Of a DNA stretch of 44,197 nt, positions 17,227 to 26,737 are shown piece after piece (position 1 is the stretch's first letter; each line of letters begins with the position of its first letter). The translations under genes and the position numbers were made by a program. The DNA is from Hydromonas sp. GTDB taxonomy: Bacteria; Pseudomonadota; Gammaproteobacteria; Burkholderiales; Burkholderiaceae. The stretch covers positions 1 through 44,197 of the forward strand of contig JAFEII010000025.1 in NCBI GenBank assembly GCA_017495165.1. The letters run 5' to 3'. The notes beneath the pieces are model-generated. The model saw only the letters and a list, made by a program, of their open reading frames with translations. It was not told the DNA's origin and made no database searches.

Positions 17227-19227
17227 ATGACCACCCCAACCCCCTCTGACGCATTGCCCTTTGCCCAAACCCACCAGCTTGCCCAATTATTTGATGCGGG
17301 CGGTGCGTTTGCGCGCACGCTGCCGCATTACCACTCGCGCGGCGAGCAGGTGGAAATGGCGCACGCGGTCACCAAGGCGATTAACGATATGGGCTGCGCG
17401 ATTTTAGAGGCAGGCACGGGCACGGGCAAAACCTATGCGTATTTGGCGCCTGCGTTGCTGTGGGGCGGCAAGGTGATTGTGTCGACGGGGACAAAAACCT
17501 TGCAAGACCAGTTATTTGAGCGTGATTTGCCGATGGTGCGTGACGTGCTAAAAGCGCCCGTGTCGATTGCGCTGCTCAAAGGGCGCTCCAATTACGTGTG
17601 CCATTATCATTTAGAGCGCACGCTGATGAACGGGCGGCTCAGTTCGCGCGATGACGTTAAAAACCTCAACAGCATTAAGAAAAACATCAATTTGGTCAAA
17701 CGCGGCGATCGCTCCGAGTGGCCAGAAATCACCGACGACGCAACGGTTTGGGCGCAAGTGACCTCAACCCGCGAGACCTGCTTGGGCTCAGAATGCCCAA
17801 ACCACAAAGAATGCTTTGTGATGCAGGCGCGGCGCGATGCGCAGGCAGCGGATGTGGTGGTGGTGAACCATCATTTGTTTTTTGCGGATGTGATGCTGCG
17901 CGAGGAAGGGATTGCCGAATTATTGCCTGCGGCCAACACCGTGATTTTTGACGAAGCGCACCAAGTGCCCGATATTGCGAGCGTGTTTTTTGGCCAACAA
18001 GTGACCACCGCACAAGTGATTGATTTGGCACGCGATTTTTTGGCGGAAGGGATTACCCACGCACGAGATGCGCTGAGCTGGCCTGAGATTAAAGATGCGC
18101 TGGAGCGCGCCGCCAAAGACTTTAGAATTGCATGCGGCCCAGACAACGCGCGCTGGAGCGCCGCGCAACTGCCTGCTGATTCGCCACTATGGCCTGCGTT
18201 AGACACATTACAGGCCACATTAAGCGCAGTTGCGCTCAAAATTGAACCATCGACTGCGCGGGCGGACACACTCGCGCAAGCGTATGAGCGGCTGCTCAAC
18301 TTGATTGCCAGTTTTGAGCAATGGCAACGCCAAGCGGATGACGCAGACATGGTGCGCTGGGTTGAGGCGCTCACTTACTCGGTGCGCCTGAACGCCACCC
18401 CGTTGTCGGTGGCTGAGGGTTTCACGCGCCAACGCGAGTCTGATCATTCGCGCACGTGGATTTTTGCTTCCGCCACATTGTCGGTCAAAAAAGACTTTAC
18501 GTTGTTTAAAGACCAGCTGGGCTTGCATGATGCGGTGAGCCACAGCTGGGACAGCCCATTTGATTACGAAAATCAAGGGCTATTGTACGTCCCTGAAGGC
18601 TTGCCTGAGCCGTCCAATCGCGCGTTTGGCAATGCGCTGCTCGAAAAAATTTGGCCGGTGCTGGTTGCCTCAAATGGGCGGGCGTTTTTGCTGTGCACCA
18701 CGCTGGCGGCGGTCAAACGCTATGCGGCGTGGCTGGACGAACAAATCAAAGCGCATGATTTGCCGTGGACATTGCTCGTGCAAGGTCAAGCCTCGCGCAC
18801 CGAAATTCTCAATCAATACCGCGCCGCCACCAATCCTGTATTGGTTGGCTCGCAAAGCTTTTGGGAAGGCGTGGATGTGCGCGGCGAGGCGTTGTCAGTG
18901 GTGATTATTGACAAACTGCCATTTGCGCCACCTGATGACCCAGTTTTGGCCGCGCGCTTAAATGCGTATGAAGAGCGCGGCGAAAACGGCTTTGTGGCCT
19001 ACCAAGTGCCGCAGGCCGTGATTAGCCTTAAGCAAGGCGCAGGCCGATTGATTCGCGCCGAAACCGATCGCGGCGTGTTGATGATTTGTGACTCACGCCT
19101 CATCACCAAACCTTACGGCAAGCGGATTTGGCAAAGTCTGCCAAAATTTGCCCGCACGCGGCACGAAGCCGTGGTGTGTGATTTTTTTAAGCCTGCTCAT
19201 GCAACTCAAACAGATAAGGATGATTAA
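17227..19227 (+). CDS. DinG/YoaA-type ATP-dependent DNA helicase (XPD-like, Fe-S)
   Basis: A superfamily 2 helicase of 666 residues that probably unwinds DNA 5'-3' during repair or at blocked forks. ATG at 17227 gives a normal N-terminus; a longer frame overlapping the can gene is not needed. Motifs: Walker A EAGTGTGKT at 61-69, four cysteines C125, C185, C190 and C196 spaced as in an XPD-type 4Fe-4S cluster, VVVNHHLFFAD, DEAH at 242-245, and C-terminal helicase motifs SFWEGVDVRGE and KQGAGRLIR. Length fits YoaA/DinG. It is last in the yjgR-can-dinG-like run and is followed by a strong terminator at 19268. Choosing between DinG and YoaA needs a phylogeny. Confidence 0.92.
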   Translation: MTTPTPSDALPFAQTHQLAQLFDAGGAFARTLPHYHSRGEQVEMAHAVTKAINDMGCAILEAGTGTGKTYAYLAPALLWGGKVIVSTGTKTLQDQLFERDLPMVRDVLKAPVSIALLKGRSNYVCHYHLERTLMNGRLSSRDDVKNLNSIKKNINLVKRGDRSEWPEITDDATVWAQVTSTRETCLGSECPNHKECFVMQARRDAQAADVVVVNHHLFFADVMLREEGIAELLPAANTVIFDEAHQVPDIASVFFGQQVTTAQVIDLARDFLAEGITHARDALSWPEIKDALERAAKDFRIACGPDNARWSAAQLPADSPLWPALDTLQATLSAVALKIEPSTARADTLAQAYERLLNLIASFEQWQRQADDADMVRWVEALTYSVRLNATPLSVAEGFTRQRESDHSRTWIFASATLSVKKDFTLFKDQLGLHDAVSHSWDSPFDYENQGLLYVPEGLPEPSNRAFGNALLEKIWPVLVASNGRAFLLCTTLAAVKRYAAWLDEQIKAHDLPWTLLVQGQASRTEILNQYRAATNPVLVGSQSFWEGVDVRGEALSVVIIDKLPFAPPDDPVLAARLNAYEERGENGFVAYQVPQAVISLKQGAGRLIRAETDRGVLMICDSRLITKPYGKRIWQSLPKFARTRHEAVVCDFFKPAHATQTDKDD

Positions 19228-19267
19228 AACTGGGTGCGTTTTAAGTCCGGTTTGCGTCTGATTTGGC

Positions 19268-19310
19268 ACAATCAAAAACGCCGCTCAAGTTGAGCGGCGT
19301 TTTTGATTGT
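19268..19310. terminator. Strong bidirectional terminator with 21-bp perfect arms
   Basis: A perfect inverted repeat with 21-nt arms and a single central base. The core is CGCCGCTCAA/TTGAGCGGCG, flanked by A5 and T5 and then matching ACAATC/GATTGT. It lies between the convergent helicase (plus) and pilin (minus) genes and can end transcription in both directions. Confidence 0.93.
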
Positions 19311-19344
19311 GACGTGTGATAGGTTCAAGCAATAAGCGCAACCG

Positions 19345-19827
19345 TTATTTTTCACAAAGATCTGCAACGACACACGTCCCCGTAATCGCCCAAGACAAGC
19401 CTGTTGACGAAAGGGTTGCGGTTCCAGCCGTCTCAGATGGAATGCTCGGTGTTAACACATACGTCTTACCGCCAACATCTGTCCCACCTGTTGCGGTAAT
19501 GACACCGCTGTTACCTACCCCGACGGAAGCGATTGCCTTGTTGCCTGTTGAGGCGCCAACATCTGCAGGGATGCCTGGCTTACCAGCGCCACAATCTTCT
19601 AACGTGCGGCCTTTTTGCACGCAAACTTCAACGGCGGTTTTAAACGGCCCGGCCGCATTGATCACTTCAACAAATTTGGCTTTTTTGACTTTGTTTTGAA
19701 ACGTTGGCACGGCCATGCTCGCTAAAACGCCAATAATTGCGATGACCACCAACAGTTCAAGCAGGGTGAAACCTGCCTGCAAGACCGATTGGCGCTGGAC
19801 TTGAGCGCTTAGTTTGAAGTGGTTCAC
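19345..19827 (-). CDS. Type IV pilin (PilA/PilE-like)
   Basis: A 160-residue prepilin. The leader is 19 residues, longer than usual, and ends in Gly before FTLLELLVVIAIIGVLA (processing G19/F20, Glu at mature position 5), the substrate of prepilin peptidase PilD. The first codon is GTG at 19827, preceded by AAGG nine bases upstream; no ATG lies before the processing site. A predicted soluble domain has four cysteines, two in VCVQKGRTLEDCG and two in TCVVADLC; the last pair could form a C-terminal disulfide loop as in PilA/PilE. No other pilus genes are nearby, so assembly proteins must be encoded elsewhere. Major or minor pilin status is unresolved. Confidence 0.9.
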   Translation of the reverse strand: MNHFKLSAQVQRQSVLQAGFTLLELLVVIAIIGVLASMAVPTFQNKVKKAKFVEVINAAGPFKTAVEVCVQKGRTLEDCGAGKPGIPADVGASTGNKAIASVGVGNSGVITATGGTDVGGKTYVLTPSIPSETAGTATLSSTGLSWAITGTCVVADLCEK

Positions 19828-19865
19828 GGTGTTTTACCTTTATAAATAGAATCATACTGATGAGA

Positions 19866-20603
19866 CTATAACACCCGTTTGGTAAAAATCAAGTCCCAAA
19901 CACCATGACCTAAGTTGTTGCCACGATTTTCATATTTGGTTAGAGGTCGATACTCGGGTCTTGGTGTAAATCCGCCACTTGAATCAATATTTTGAATCAA
20001 GCTTTCGGTAGATAAAACCTCAAGCATTTGATTGGCGTAATCCTCCCAATCGGTGGCGCAGTGAATGTAAGCGCCGTCCGCCAAGCGCAGGGCAAGTTCG
20101 CGCACAAATGGGGTTTGAATCAAACGGCGCTTGTTGTGACGCGCTTTGTGCCACGGGTCTGGAAAATACACGTGCACGCCTGACAAACTGGCGGGTGCAA
20201 TCATGTCACGGATGATTTCGACGGCGTCGTGTTGCATCACACGCAGATTGGTGAGGCCGTACTCTTCAATGCGTTTGAGCAACGCGCCCACGCCTGTGAT
20301 GAACACCTCCACCCCAATGTAATTGATGTTTGGGTTAAGTGCGGCGATTTTGGCGGTGGTCTCGCCCATGCCACAGCCGATTTCTAATACAACTGGATTG
20401 TTGTTACCAAAAACCTGCGCCCAATCGGTTTGTGTCATGAGTTGGCGCTTGTATTGCAAACCAAAAATTGGCATGAGTTTGTCGTACGCGCGGCGCTGCG
20501 CTTCTGAAAAATGGCCTTTGCGGTGGACAAAGCTTTTGATGTGGCCATAGATACTGGTTGGCTCTGATTGTGTGGGCGTGGCGCTAGAATTTTTGGTTTG
20601 CAT
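19866..20603 (-). CDS. trmB: tRNA (guanine-N7-)-methyltransferase
   Basis: Uses S-adenosylmethionine to make m7G46 in the variable loop of tRNAs. The 245-residue protein has the SAM-binding loop EIGCGMGETTAKIA, the family signature FPDPWHKARHNKRR, and the C-terminal YRPLTKYENRGNNLGHGVWDL region. An N-terminal extension of about 30 residues with no conserved motif precedes the catalytic fold. It ends 39 bp upstream of the pilin start on the same strand. Confidence 0.96.
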   Translation of the reverse strand: MQTKNSSATPTQSEPTSIYGHIKSFVHRKGHFSEAQRRAYDKLMPIFGLQYKRQLMTQTDWAQVFGNNNPVVLEIGCGMGETTAKIAALNPNINYIGVEVFITGVGALLKRIEEYGLTNLRVMQHDAVEIIRDMIAPASLSGVHVYFPDPWHKARHNKRRLIQTPFVRELALRLADGAYIHCATDWEDYANQMLEVLSTESLIQNIDSSGGFTPRPEYRPLTKYENRGNNLGHGVWDLIFTKRVL

Positions 20604-20650
20604 GAAGGGCTCGTTCAGGGATGGTGTGGTTGTGATTTATGATTTGAAAC

Positions 20651-20680
20651 AACATGCCCCAGTCAAAGCTGGGGCATGTT
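20651..20680 (-). terminator. Hairpin terminator after adk
   Basis: A perfect 12-bp stem, AACATGCCCCAG (20651-20662) and CTGGGGCATGTT (20669-20680), with loop TCAAAG. It lies between adk and trmB on the minus strand. The trailing T-run is poor, so it may be a weak terminator or a processing hairpin. Confidence 0.65.
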
Positions 20681-20727
20681 TGAGTTGCTTTGGAAATGAT
20701 TGCATGTGTATCAATGGCGCTTCAAAT

Positions 20728-21447
<720 letters not shown>

Positions 21448-21481
21448 TCAGTCCGCCCTTTTGGTCAAGCAAAGCGCGGCG

Positions 21482-22258
21482 TCATTGGCCTGTTTGCGCC
21501 AAAAAAGCCTCAACCAATGCCACGTCTTCGGGTAAGTCAACGCCTTGAGCGGCCATTTTTGGGCTGATGTGTACCGCGATTTTATAGCCGTGCGCCAAAA
21601 CCCTGAGCTGCTCCAAGCTTTCAAGCTGCTCTAACGGGCTGACGCTTAGTTGCCCATACTGCTTTAAAAACCCAACCCGATAGGCATAAATCCCCATGTG
21701 ACGCAGCGCATCAAATGACTCCAACAATGGCTGATTGGCCAGCGTTTGATAGGCGTCACGCGGGTATGGAATGGGCGCTCTGGAAAAATACAGGGCTTGC
21801 GCTTGTTGATCCAGCACGACTTTGACCACGTTGGGGTTCAGAAAGTCGGCGCTGTGCTTGATGGCATGTGCGGCGGTTGACATGACGCATTGCGGTGCGG
21901 CATGCAATTGTTGCGCCACGGCGCAAATGAGCTGCGGGTCAATTGCAGGCTCGTCGCCTTGTACATTCACCACAACCGCATCGTCTTGCCAGCCGCGCTC
22001 GCACACCACTTGGGCGATGCGGTCTGTGCCTGACGCATGGTCTGCGTGGGTCATGTGCACGGTGTAACCTGCGCTGCTGACCAGTTGGGCAATGTCTGCG
22101 TGGTCTGTTGCAACGACCACATCGCTCGCGCCAGCTTTGAGCGCTTGCTCAACCACGCGCAACACCATGGGGCGCCCCGCAATCATGGCCAGCGGCTTGC
22201 CATAAAAGCGCGAGCTGCCCATGCGTGCAGGAATCACGACCTTAAAATCAGGCGTCAC
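21482..22258 (-). CDS. kdsB: 3-deoxy-manno-octulosonate cytidylyltransferase (CMP-Kdo synthetase)
   Basis: Activates Kdo with CTP to give CMP-Kdo, the donor for the inner core of lipopolysaccharide. Motifs: VVIPARMGSSRFYGKPLA at the N-terminus, HASGTDRIAQV, and NVQGDEP. I choose the GTG at 22258 (258 residues) because AGGAG lies six bases upstream and the protein then starts just before the first beta strand, as in other KdsB. The longer alternative begins with TTG at 22291 without a ribosome-binding site. The start overlaps the end of the trm112-like gene by 11 bp, suggesting translational coupling. Confidence 0.95.
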   Translation of the reverse strand: MTPDFKVVIPARMGSSRFYGKPLAMIAGRPMVLRVVEQALKAGASDVVVATDHADIAQLVSSAGYTVHMTHADHASGTDRIAQVVCERGWQDDAVVVNVQGDEPAIDPQLICAVAQQLHAAPQCVMSTAAHAIKHSADFLNPNVVKVVLDQQAQALYFSRAPIPYPRDAYQTLANQPLLESFDALRHMGIYAYRVGFLKQYGQLSVSPLEQLESLEQLRVLAHGYKIAVHISPKMAAQGVDLPEDVALVEAFLAQTGQ

Positions 22259-22424
22259 TGGCCGCTCCTGCCGCAGGGATGGCTTGCTCAATCAGCATAA
22301 TCGGCATGCCGTCGCGCACAGGAAATATCAAGGCGTCTTTTTGGCACAACAGGCCGTTGGTTTGTTCGGTCAATTCGCCGTGGCAGATTGGGCAGCGCAG
22401 GGCTTTTAGGTGGGCTGGGTTCAT
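22248..22424 (-). CDS. Trm112 family protein (YcaR-like)
   Basis: A 58-residue zinc-ribbon-like protein that in other bacteria is encoded between lpxK and kdsB; the family is related to the eukaryotic methyltransferase activator Trm112. CPIC at 11-14 and C27 are the metal-binding-type cysteines, and LIFPVRDGMPIML matches the family. ATG at 22424 follows the lpxK stop by one base and has AGGAATAAT upstream. A longer frame inside lpxK is not supported. Confidence 0.9.
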   Translation of the reverse strand: MNPAHLKALRCPICHGELTEQTNGLLCQKDALIFPVRDGMPIMLIEQAIPAAGAASDA

Positions 22425-22425
22425 A

Positions 22426-23544
22426 TTATTCCTGTTTAGAGTCAATTTTTGTTGCGTGAATGGTTTGGATTTTATTGAGGACAAATTGGGTGAGCTGCGC
22501 CAGGCTGTTTTGTTCAACCAATTCGAGCGGCACAACCCAAAAGGTTTTGCCAACGCGTTGCGCGGGCGCGATTAAATGCCTTAATTTAACCGCATCTTTT
22601 TCCGTCATCAAATAATGACTGGCTGGCTTTTGCAATAATTGATGCACAAATGCGTCGTCAAAATCATAATGATCAGGCAAGGCGAGCATGTCACCATGAA
22701 TATTTTGCGCAGCCAGCATGGCAAAAAACACTTCGGGCAACGCAATGCCCGCCATGCCAACCACGGCTTTGTCCGCAAAAAAAGCCAGCGGTTGGCGTGT
22801 GTTGACATCAAACAAATCATAAGCGGCGCTGATGTGGCTGGTGACGTCAAACTCATTTGAATTACCAGAGCTCGGGTGCGGTTGCGCGGTTTTGTCGGTG
22901 CGACTGCTGCGATGATGCCAAATAACCGCATCAACCGTTTTTAAGTTCGCAGCCGATTCACGCAACGGCCCTGCGGGCAAACACCAGCCATTGCCCACGC
23001 CGCGATCGTCCATCACCGCTAACGCCACATCTCTTTGCAGTGCGTAATGTTGCAAACCATCGTCGCAAACAATCACATTGCATTGAGGATGCGCGGCGCA
23101 CAATGCAGCGGCGGTTTGAGCGCGGTTGCGCCCAACCCAGACTGGGCGCTGGGTTTTCATTTGCAACAGCACAGGTTCATCGCCCACATCCGCAGGCAAG
23201 CTGTGCTGGGTAACCGCTCGCGCTTGCGTGTTTGATTGGCCGTTAACGGTATAACCACGCGAAATAATGCCTGTTTGAAAACCTGCTTGCTGCAAGGCTT
23301 GCACCAAGTGTGCGACCAGCGGGGTTTTGCCCACGCCGCCCACCAAAAGCCCGCCCACCACAATGACGGGCACGGGCGCGGACTCAGACGTCAACCAGCC
23401 TTTGCGGTACGCCATTTTGCGCAGGCAAACCACGGCTTGATACAGCCACGCCAGCGGTAACAGCGCGCTTGATTTCAGACTGCGCGTTTGCCAAAGGGTG
23501 CGCCAATACGCTTGCGTGGCGGCATTTTGGGTGGCTTTAGGCAA
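22426..23544 (-). CDS. lpxK: Tetraacyldisaccharide 4'-kinase
   Basis: Phosphorylates the 4' position of the lipid A precursor at the inner membrane. The 372-residue protein has an N-terminal membrane-associated helix region (SSALLPLAWLYQAVVCL), the P-loop GGLLVGGVGKTP at 64-75, ISRGY, and CDDGLQHYALQRDV. The start is a TTG at 23544, preceded by GGAGG at ideal spacing and overlapping the RNase gene by 8 bp. A non-standard insert (SSRTDKTAQPHPSSGNSNEF) sits near residues 218-238. Followed directly by trm112-like and kdsB, forming a lipid A/Kdo operon. Confidence 0.95.
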   Translation of the reverse strand: MPKATQNAATQAYWRTLWQTRSLKSSALLPLAWLYQAVVCLRKMAYRKGWLTSESAPVPVIVVGGLLVGGVGKTPLVAHLVQALQQAGFQTGIISRGYTVNGQSNTQARAVTQHSLPADVGDEPVLLQMKTQRPVWVGRNRAQTAAALCAAHPQCNVIVCDDGLQHYALQRDVALAVMDDRGVGNGWCLPAGPLRESAANLKTVDAVIWHHRSSRTDKTAQPHPSSGNSNEFDVTSHISAAYDLFDVNTRQPLAFFADKAVVGMAGIALPEVFFAMLAAQNIHGDMLALPDHYDFDDAFVHQLLQKPASHYLMTEKDAVKLRHLIAPAQRVGKTFWVVPLELVEQNSLAQLTQFVLNKIQTIHATKIDSKQE

Positions 23545-25474
23545 GCTCGGCCTCCGCTGCCAGCACGCTGACCAAAGCCACGTCCACCGTCAGCTGCGCC
23601 AAGTCAACGCGTGACAGGCGCACAACCACGGTGCTTTGCAGCGGCGTTTCGGCAGGCACGCTCACGCAGGGTACATACAAAGGCAGTTCTTTGAGGCGCA
23701 ACATGCCCTCTTTAATCAAAATGGCATTGGTTTCCAAAAAGCCATGCTCGTTCAGATGTTGGTTCACCCATTGCAAGCACCAGTATTTTTCCATTTTGTT
23801 TTGCTGCTCGTTGTACGCTTTGTACTTTTCGTCAAAGTTGCCCATGCGCGTGAGCACATCAACTTCGCGCAGCTTAAATGGCGCGGTCATGGGCGCGGCA
23901 ACCCCGTCTTTGATGGCGGCCAGCAGCTGAATTTGGTTAAACCAGTCGGTGTAGCGGCGCAATGGCGAGGTTGACCACATATAGGCGGGCACGCCCATGG
24001 CCATGTGCGGCTGTGAATGCGTGGATGTGCGCACGCCCATATTGCTTTGGGTTCGAAACAGCGCGGCAACTTTTAGGTCTGATAACAAGGTTGCCCACTG
24101 TACATTGGCAAAAATCATCCATTCTGAAACAATTTTATCCACCGCAGAGCCGCGCGGGCGTTGGACAATTGTGACGGATTCATCGCCATGAAGCGGCTGG
24201 TTTTGCGCATCAATCACAAAAGAGAAATCCGCGCGGTTGTTGTTTTCGGGGCGACCACGCATGGCATCACGTGCCGCGCTTAAGTGCTGTGCGCCCAGCC
24301 ACAATGTTTTCATGGCGCGGGCGCACGGCACATCGGCCAGCTCATTGGTTAAGTCTTCCGCCGAAAGCTGCATTGATGGAATGTCATGGCGCAAGTTGTG
24401 GGCAATTTTGACGCGTTCAACCACCGAGGTGATGTCAGCAAACACGGTTTCGGATTGCGCATCAAAGGTCACATACAAAGACACCACCGGCTTGATGGTG
24501 CCCTCATCCAAGCTAAATGAGGCCACCCAATCGTCTGGCAGCATGGTGATTTTTTCACCGGGCGTGTACATGGTGGACATGCGCGTGCTTGCGTGTTTGT
24601 CTGCAGCATCGTCGCGTGTCACGGCGAGCGATGGCGTGGCGATGTGCACCCCAATGCGGTATTGATTGCCGCCCAAGTCCTGCACAGAAAATGCGTCATC
24701 GATTTCGGTCGTGTAGCTGTCATCAATCGAGAACAGTTGTACGGCCTCATTGAATGGCAAATCGTCCACATCCAAAACCGGCGCTGGCAACTGCGCGGCA
24801 ATGCCTTGCGGATAATGTTCGGCCACGAACAGTGAGCGATGCAAGTCAAAGGCATTTTTAAACGCACCAGCATGCAACAACAATTGCGGTTGCGACACAT
24901 TCATGTGTTCAGCGGCGGCTTGAACCGCTTTAAAGCTCAAATCATTGGGGTTTTGGCGGCGCAAAATTGCGTCACGCGCCTGCAAAATTTCTGCTGGACA
25001 ATTGCCGTCTAACAATTCTTGCACCCACTGCGCTTGTAATTTAAGGCGTTCTTCTTTTTTTGCCACCGCTGCCAGCGCAATTTGAATCTGTTCTTGCGGC
25101 TGTTTTACGTATTGGCCTTTGCCTTTTTTGGCAAAGTAAATCGGCGCGCTTTGCAGCGCTTGCCACATCGCCCCTTTTTCAATCAAACTTGCGCCTGCAC
25201 CAAAAAATTCCTGCGCCAAAAACTCAAACGAAAACACATCTGCGGGCGCACATTCCCACACAAAATCCAAGTCAATCTCGAGCAGTTTTAAGTCAATTTG
25301 TTCAGCAACCGCCGCTGCGTTTGGCAATGCCACCGCGCCTTTGAGCAGCACATCTTTGCTTTTGATTTTTTGCACGGACGAGCCCGTACCTTTGGCATGA
25401 AAATGGTGCTCGGTTTGCTCCAAAATCTGCGCGGCCACCAGTTTATTGGAGGTGTCGTAAAAAATATAATCCAT
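23537..25474 (-). CDS. RNB-domain exoribonuclease (RNase II/R family)
   Basis: A 645-residue predicted 3'-5' exoribonuclease. The RNB catalytic motif is FSIDDSYTTEIDDAFSV, holding the Asp residues that bind the metal ions; TSPLRRYTDWFNQ and IVSEWMIFAN are also conserved RNB segments. The N-terminal region has no clear cold-shock domains and the C-terminus is a short S1-like remnant, so it is neither a typical RNase II nor a typical RNase R. ATG at 25474 directly follows the ybgC stop; the frame extends upstream without support. It overlaps lpxK by 8 bp, so an RNA-decay enzyme is embedded in the lipid A operon. Confidence 0.9.
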   Translation of the reverse strand: MDYIFYDTSNKLVAAQILEQTEHHFHAKGTGSSVQKIKSKDVLLKGAVALPNAAAVAEQIDLKLLEIDLDFVWECAPADVFSFEFLAQEFFGAGASLIEKGAMWQALQSAPIYFAKKGKGQYVKQPQEQIQIALAAVAKKEERLKLQAQWVQELLDGNCPAEILQARDAILRRQNPNDLSFKAVQAAAEHMNVSQPQLLLHAGAFKNAFDLHRSLFVAEHYPQGIAAQLPAPVLDVDDLPFNEAVQLFSIDDSYTTEIDDAFSVQDLGGNQYRIGVHIATPSLAVTRDDAADKHASTRMSTMYTPGEKITMLPDDWVASFSLDEGTIKPVVSLYVTFDAQSETVFADITSVVERVKIAHNLRHDIPSMQLSAEDLTNELADVPCARAMKTLWLGAQHLSAARDAMRGRPENNNRADFSFVIDAQNQPLHGDESVTIVQRPRGSAVDKIVSEWMIFANVQWATLLSDLKVAALFRTQSNMGVRTSTHSQPHMAMGVPAYMWSTSPLRRYTDWFNQIQLLAAIKDGVAAPMTAPFKLREVDVLTRMGNFDEKYKAYNEQQNKMEKYWCLQWVNQHLNEHGFLETNAILIKEGMLRLKELPLYVPCVSVPAETPLQSTVVVRLSRVDLAQLTVDVALVSVLAAEAELA

Positions 25475-25476
25475 AT

Positions 25477-25887
25477 TTACACATTGCCTTTGGTGAACAT
25501 CACGCGCACAGCATCGGGCACGGCAATTGGACGTTTGGTGACAAAATCCACACACACCATTAAAACCGCAGCGCGGCACACAATGACGCCGTCGCGCAAA
25601 ATCGTTTGTTCCAACTCAGCCGATGCGTTGCCCATTTTGCTCACTTGCGCCGTGGCAATAATTTTGTCGTCCATCGTCAGCGGCGTGAGCCATTCAATAT
25701 CTGCTTTGCGAGTCACAAAACCAACCCCCAACGCAGCCAATTCCATGTGTTGCAAACCTGCTGAGCGAAACCACTCGGTGCGTGCGCGCTCAAAGTATTT
25801 GATGTAATTCGCGTGATAAACAATGCCCATGGCATCCGTGTCCTCGAAATACAAATTAATTGGGAGTTGAAAAACAGGGTTGCTCAT
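25477..25887 (-). CDS. ybgC: YbgC/4HBT-family acyl-CoA thioesterase
   Basis: A 136-residue hotdog-fold thioesterase that hydrolyses acyl-CoA or acyl-ACP. FEDTDAMGIVYHANYIKYFERARTEW near the N-terminus is the family signature, with the catalytic Asp in DAMG. In many bacteria ybgC sits with tol-pal; here it leads a ybgC-rnb-lpxK-trm112-kdsB cluster, which fits a lipid-metabolism role. The gene symbol follows the family, not proven orthology. Confidence 0.88.
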   Translation of the reverse strand: MSNPVFQLPINLYFEDTDAMGIVYHANYIKYFERARTEWFRSAGLQHMELAALGVGFVTRKADIEWLTPLTMDDKIIATAQVSKMGNASAELEQTILRDGVIVCRAAVLMVCVDFVTKRPIAVPDAVRVMFTKGNV

Positions 25888-25975
25888 AATGGCCTCGATT
25901 TCATGTCAAATAAAGCGCGCATTTTAGCATACAAATGCCGCCCAAAAAGACAGGCAAACTGGCACTTGCGTAAAA

Positions 25976-25997
25976 AAACCCACCAAAAGGTGGGTTT
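25976..25997 (-). terminator. Terminator of the liv operon
   Basis: AAACCCACC (25976-25984) and GGTGGGTTT (25989-25997) form a 9-bp stem with loop AAAA. On the minus strand it is followed by a T7 run, 23 bp after the livF stop. Confidence 0.88.
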
Positions 25998-26019
25998 CTA
26001 AAAAACGGATCTTCAGCAT

Positions 26020-26736
26020 TTATTCGCCCAAATAGGCCGCTCGAACCCGTGGGTCATCCAACATGTCAGCCGCAGCGCCAGTCATGGTCATGATGCCAGA
26101 ATCCATCACGTAACCTCGGTCAGCCGCTTGCAACGCCAGCTTGGCGTTTTGCTCCACCAACACCACGGTAATGCCATCGTCCGAGACCTGCTTGATGACC
26201 TCAAAAATCTTTTCGGTCATCACTGGCGAGAGCCCCATTGAGGGCTCATCCAAAATCAACAATTTTGGTTGACTCATCAATGCGCGCCCCATGGCCAGCA
26301 TTTGCTGCTCACCGCCCGACATGGTGCCAGCCAGCTGCGTGGCGCGCTCCTCTAAGCGTGGGAAGATTTTGAACATCTTTTGAATGTCCGCTTCAATCCC
26401 ACCTTTGTCGTTACGCAAGTGCGCACCCATTTGAAGGTTTTCGACAATCGTCATGCGTGCAAAAACACCGCGCCCTTCTGGCACCATCACCAAACCTTGC
26501 GCCAACAAGTCCCAGCTCGGCACGCCTTTAATCGACTTGCCTCGGTACATAATCTCACCCGCCTTGGTGGGAATCATGCCCGTCACGGCTTTGAGCGTGG
26601 TGGTTTTACCTGCGCCATTTGAACCGATAAGCGAAATCAATTCGCCTTCCATCACGTCCATGCTCATGTCTTTTACGGCTTTAATTCCGCCGTATGAAAC
26701 TTGCAGACCTTTAATGCTTAAAATCGGTTGTGTCAT
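26020..26736 (-). CDS. livF: Branched-chain amino-acid ABC transporter ATP-binding protein LivF
   Basis: One of two ATPases that power the LIV transporter. 238 residues: Walker A GSNGAGKTT, signature MSGGEQQMLAMGRALM, Walker B LLILDEPSMGLSP, and a terminal YLGE, all typical of LivF. ATG at 26736 lies one base after the livG stop; an upstream in-frame start within livG is less likely. Confidence 0.96.
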   Translation of the reverse strand: MTQPILSIKGLQVSYGGIKAVKDMSMDVMEGELISLIGSNGAGKTTTLKAVTGMIPTKAGEIMYRGKSIKGVPSWDLLAQGLVMVPEGRGVFARMTIVENLQMGAHLRNDKGGIEADIQKMFKIFPRLEERATQLAGTMSGGEQQMLAMGRALMSQPKLLILDEPSMGLSPVMTEKIFEVIKQVSDDGITVVLVEQNAKLALQAADRGYVMDSGIMTMTGAAADMLDDPRVRAAYLGE

Positions 26737-26737
26737 G

